From contig CALBJG010000020.1 in the NCBI GenBank assembly GCA_937892865.1, positions 1 to 8,093 of the forward strand: a stretch of DNA of 8,093 nucleotides, written 5' to 3'. Positions 6,957 to 8,093 of the stretch are shown here, in pieces. Under the pieces are notes generated by a model that was given only the letters and a program-made list of their open reading frames with translations, did no database searches and was not told the origin of the DNA. Every line of letters begins with the position of its first letter. Within the stretch, counting starts at the first letter, position 1. Origin of the DNA: an uncultured Clostridia bacterium (GTDB lineage: Bacteria; Bacillota; Clostridia; Oscillospirales; Oscillospiraceae). The position numbers and the translations under genes are program-made.

Positions 6957-7952
6957 TTAAACAGAGATCTCTCCCGATAGGTTAGTAGCGAACAGTTGGC
7001 GGATCTGCGCCGGGTCAAAGCCCTGGCCAAGACCCCACATCAGTTTGGTCATAGCGGCCTCGCTGGTCATATCCCGGCCCTGGATCACGCCCATTTCCAG
7101 CAGTTGGTTGCCCACCTGGTAGACCCGCAGGTCGGAACTGTCGTAAAGACACTGGGTAGTGACCACCACGCTGATGCCTTTGTCCACCGCGGTGCGAATA
7201 CCGGAAAGACCCTTGTGCAGAACATTCATACCACCCAGACCGAAGGCTTCGATAACGATGCCCTTATAGCCCAGATTGCTTAATGCGTCAAACACATTGG
7301 GGGACAGACCGGGGGTGAGTTTTAAAAGGAAAACTTCTTTGCTGATATTTTCTTTCAGTTCCGGCATTCCGGAAATAACGGGCAGCACCCGGTTGTCCAG
7401 CACAAGACCCCGGTTGCTGACGATGCCGGCATACCGGGCATTGACACTTTCAAAGGCAGAGAAGCCGGAGGCCCGTACTTTCACGGCGCGACAGCCCAGC
7501 ATTACTTTCCGGTCAAAGGCCACAAATACGCCGGGGCGTCCGGAAGCGGCCATGGCAAAGGCGGTACGCAGGTTATCAGGACCGTCAGAAAGCACATCGC
7601 CCAAGGGCAGTTGCGAACCGGTAAAAACCACCGGCAAGTCGATATTGGGAAGCATAAATGTCACCGCAGAGGCGGTATATGCCATGGTGTCCGTGCCGTG
7701 GGAAACCACAATGCCGTCAAAATCTTTTCGCAAGGTAAAGATATGCCGGGCAATGCTCTGCCATTCCTCGGGGGTGATGTTGGAAGAGTCCAGACACATC
7801 ACATCCCGGACAGTGATATCATAGAAAGCGCGAAACTGATCGATCTGCTGACCCATCACATCGGAGCGGCGGGGTTCCAACCCCTCTTCTCCCGGTTGGC
7901 AGGCGATGGTGCCGCCGGTGGTCAGCAGTAAAATATGTTTTTTATGTTCCAT
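6957..7952 (-). CDS. ansA: L-asparaginase, type I, cytosolic
   Basis: This 331-residue enzyme would convert L-asparagine to aspartate and ammonia. The nucleophile motif TTGGTIA (11-17) places T12 at the usual position. DSSNITPEEW (55-64) contributes the substrate-binding Ser. SHGTDT (84-89) holds the second Thr-Asp pair, and K158 in AVKVRAS completes the classic set. There is no signal peptide, and the length and DSSN-type motif fit the cytosolic type I group rather than the secreted type II group. A glutamyl-tRNA(Gln) amidotransferase GatD role is unlikely because the N-terminal extension of that family is absent. AGAGG (7959-7963) is 6 bases before the ATG. It is first in the minus-strand operon, ahead of the pyrophosphatase, holB and ricT. 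The link to replication genes is probably only shared growth-linked transcription. Confidence 0.94.
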   Translation of the reverse strand: MEHKKHILLLTTGGTIACQPGEEGLEPRRSDVMGQQIDQFRAFYDITVRDVMCLDSSNITPEEWQSIARHIFTLRKDFDGIVVSHGTDTMAYTASAVTFMLPNIDLPVVFTGSQLPLGDVLSDGPDNLRTAFAMAASGRPGVFVAFDRKVMLGCRAVKVRASGFSAFESVNARYAGIVSNRGLVLDNRVLPVISGMPELKENISKEVFLLKLTPGLSPNVFDALSNLGYKGIVIEAFGLGGMNVLHKGLSGIRTAVDKGISVVVTTQCLYDSSDLRVYQVGNQLLEMGVIQGRDMTSEAAMTKLMWGLGQGFDPAQIRQLFATNLSGEISV

Positions 7953-7992
7953 AGTAAGCCTCTTTTTCTGTATACATACTTACTCACTATTG

Positions 7993-8021
7993 ATTATATC
8001 CCCAAAATATAAAAATAGCAA
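7993..8021 (-). promoter_or_regulatory. Promoter of the asparaginase-ricT operon
   Basis: On the minus strand, TTGCTA (8016-8021) and a perfect TATAAT (7993-7998) are separated by 17 bases. Initiation would fall near 7986, giving a leader of about 34 bases with no room for a riboswitch. A consensus TTGACA at 8033-8038 directly abuts the terminal repeat, but has only a poor -10 (TTTTTA) at the right distance. Confidence 0.75.
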
Positions 8022-8038
8022 GAAAAACCTTGTGTCAA

Positions 8039-8092
8039 TCAAATTCTTGTTTATCGCTCAGGCGAAAACAAGAATAGTGCACAGTTCACAGT
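8039..8092 (-). repeat. Right-end inverted repeat (hairpin plus heptads)
   Basis: This is an exact reverse complement of positions 1-54, with position k pairing with 8093-k. The hairpin is at 8043-8075 and the heptad remnants (GCACAGT, TCACAGT) run to the window edge. Identity stops on the inner side at position 55 against 8038. The element lies directly upstream of the asparaginase promoter, with the heptads pointing outward as on the left side. Confidence 0.9.
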
Positions 8093-8093
8093 G

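Noticed and set aside
7953..8038. Riboswitch or T-box leader upstream of the asparaginase gene
   Set aside because: The predicted leader is only about 34 bases and contains no stable stem, T-box sequence or terminator-antiterminator pair.
8010..8038. Alternative promoter using the consensus TTGACA next to the right repeat
   Set aside because: At 17 bases spacing the -10 is TTTTTA, much poorer than the TTGCTA-17-TATAAT promoter just downstream. It may be fortuitous.
1..8093. Transposon or integrative element bounded by the terminal repeats
   Set aside because: There is no transposase, integrase or resolvase, no visible target duplication, and the cargo is housekeeping genes. The repeats are kept as a finding but not called a mobile element.

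Overview
The window carries seven intact protein genes with bacterial signals throughout: strong AGGAGG-type ribosome binding sites, sigma-A-like promoters and hairpin terminators. The gene set is holB next to ricT/yaaT, a CBS-DRTGG-DHH family II pyrophosphatase and a cytosolic type I asparaginase. With the moderate GC content, this points to a Firmicute of class Clostridia, plausibly a gut Oscillospirales/Ruminococcaceae-like lineage. The lineage is an inference from gene content only.

Layout. Positions 1-54 are a repeat element made of ACTGTGA/ACTGTGC heptads followed by a hairpin. A palindromic terminator follows (69-103). An AraC-family regulator is on the minus strand (102-941). A 150-bp divergent control region (942-1091) contains two 15-bp near-identical dyads spaced 22 bp apart and two overlapping promoters. 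A two-gene plus-strand operon (1092-3060) encodes a Gfo/Idh/MocA oxidoreductase and a sugar phosphate isomerase/epimerase-like TIM barrel, probably for catabolism of a sugar or polyol that cannot be named from sequence. It ends at a bidirectional terminator (3064-3098).

On the minus strand, read from 8021 down to 3100, is a tightly packed housekeeping operon: asparaginase, then the nucleotide-regulated pyrophosphatase, then holB (DNA polymerase III delta'), then ricT (RNase Y-associated iron-sulfur protein, here with a long acidic-then-arginine-rich tail). Gaps are 9 to 20 bases. Two of the ribosome binding sites overlap the preceding stop codon. A clear promoter lies upstream of the asparaginase gene.

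The last 54 bases before position 8093 are an exact inverted copy of the first 54. This is the most unusual feature. The ends may be dispersed repeat elements at which an assembly stopped, or sites at which the segment could invert. No transposase, recombinase, CRISPR array, toxin-antitoxin pair, tRNA or rRNA was seen. Apart from the end repeats and the AraC-type control region, the window looks like ordinary chromosomal sequence, and I do not see a convincing novel system in it.
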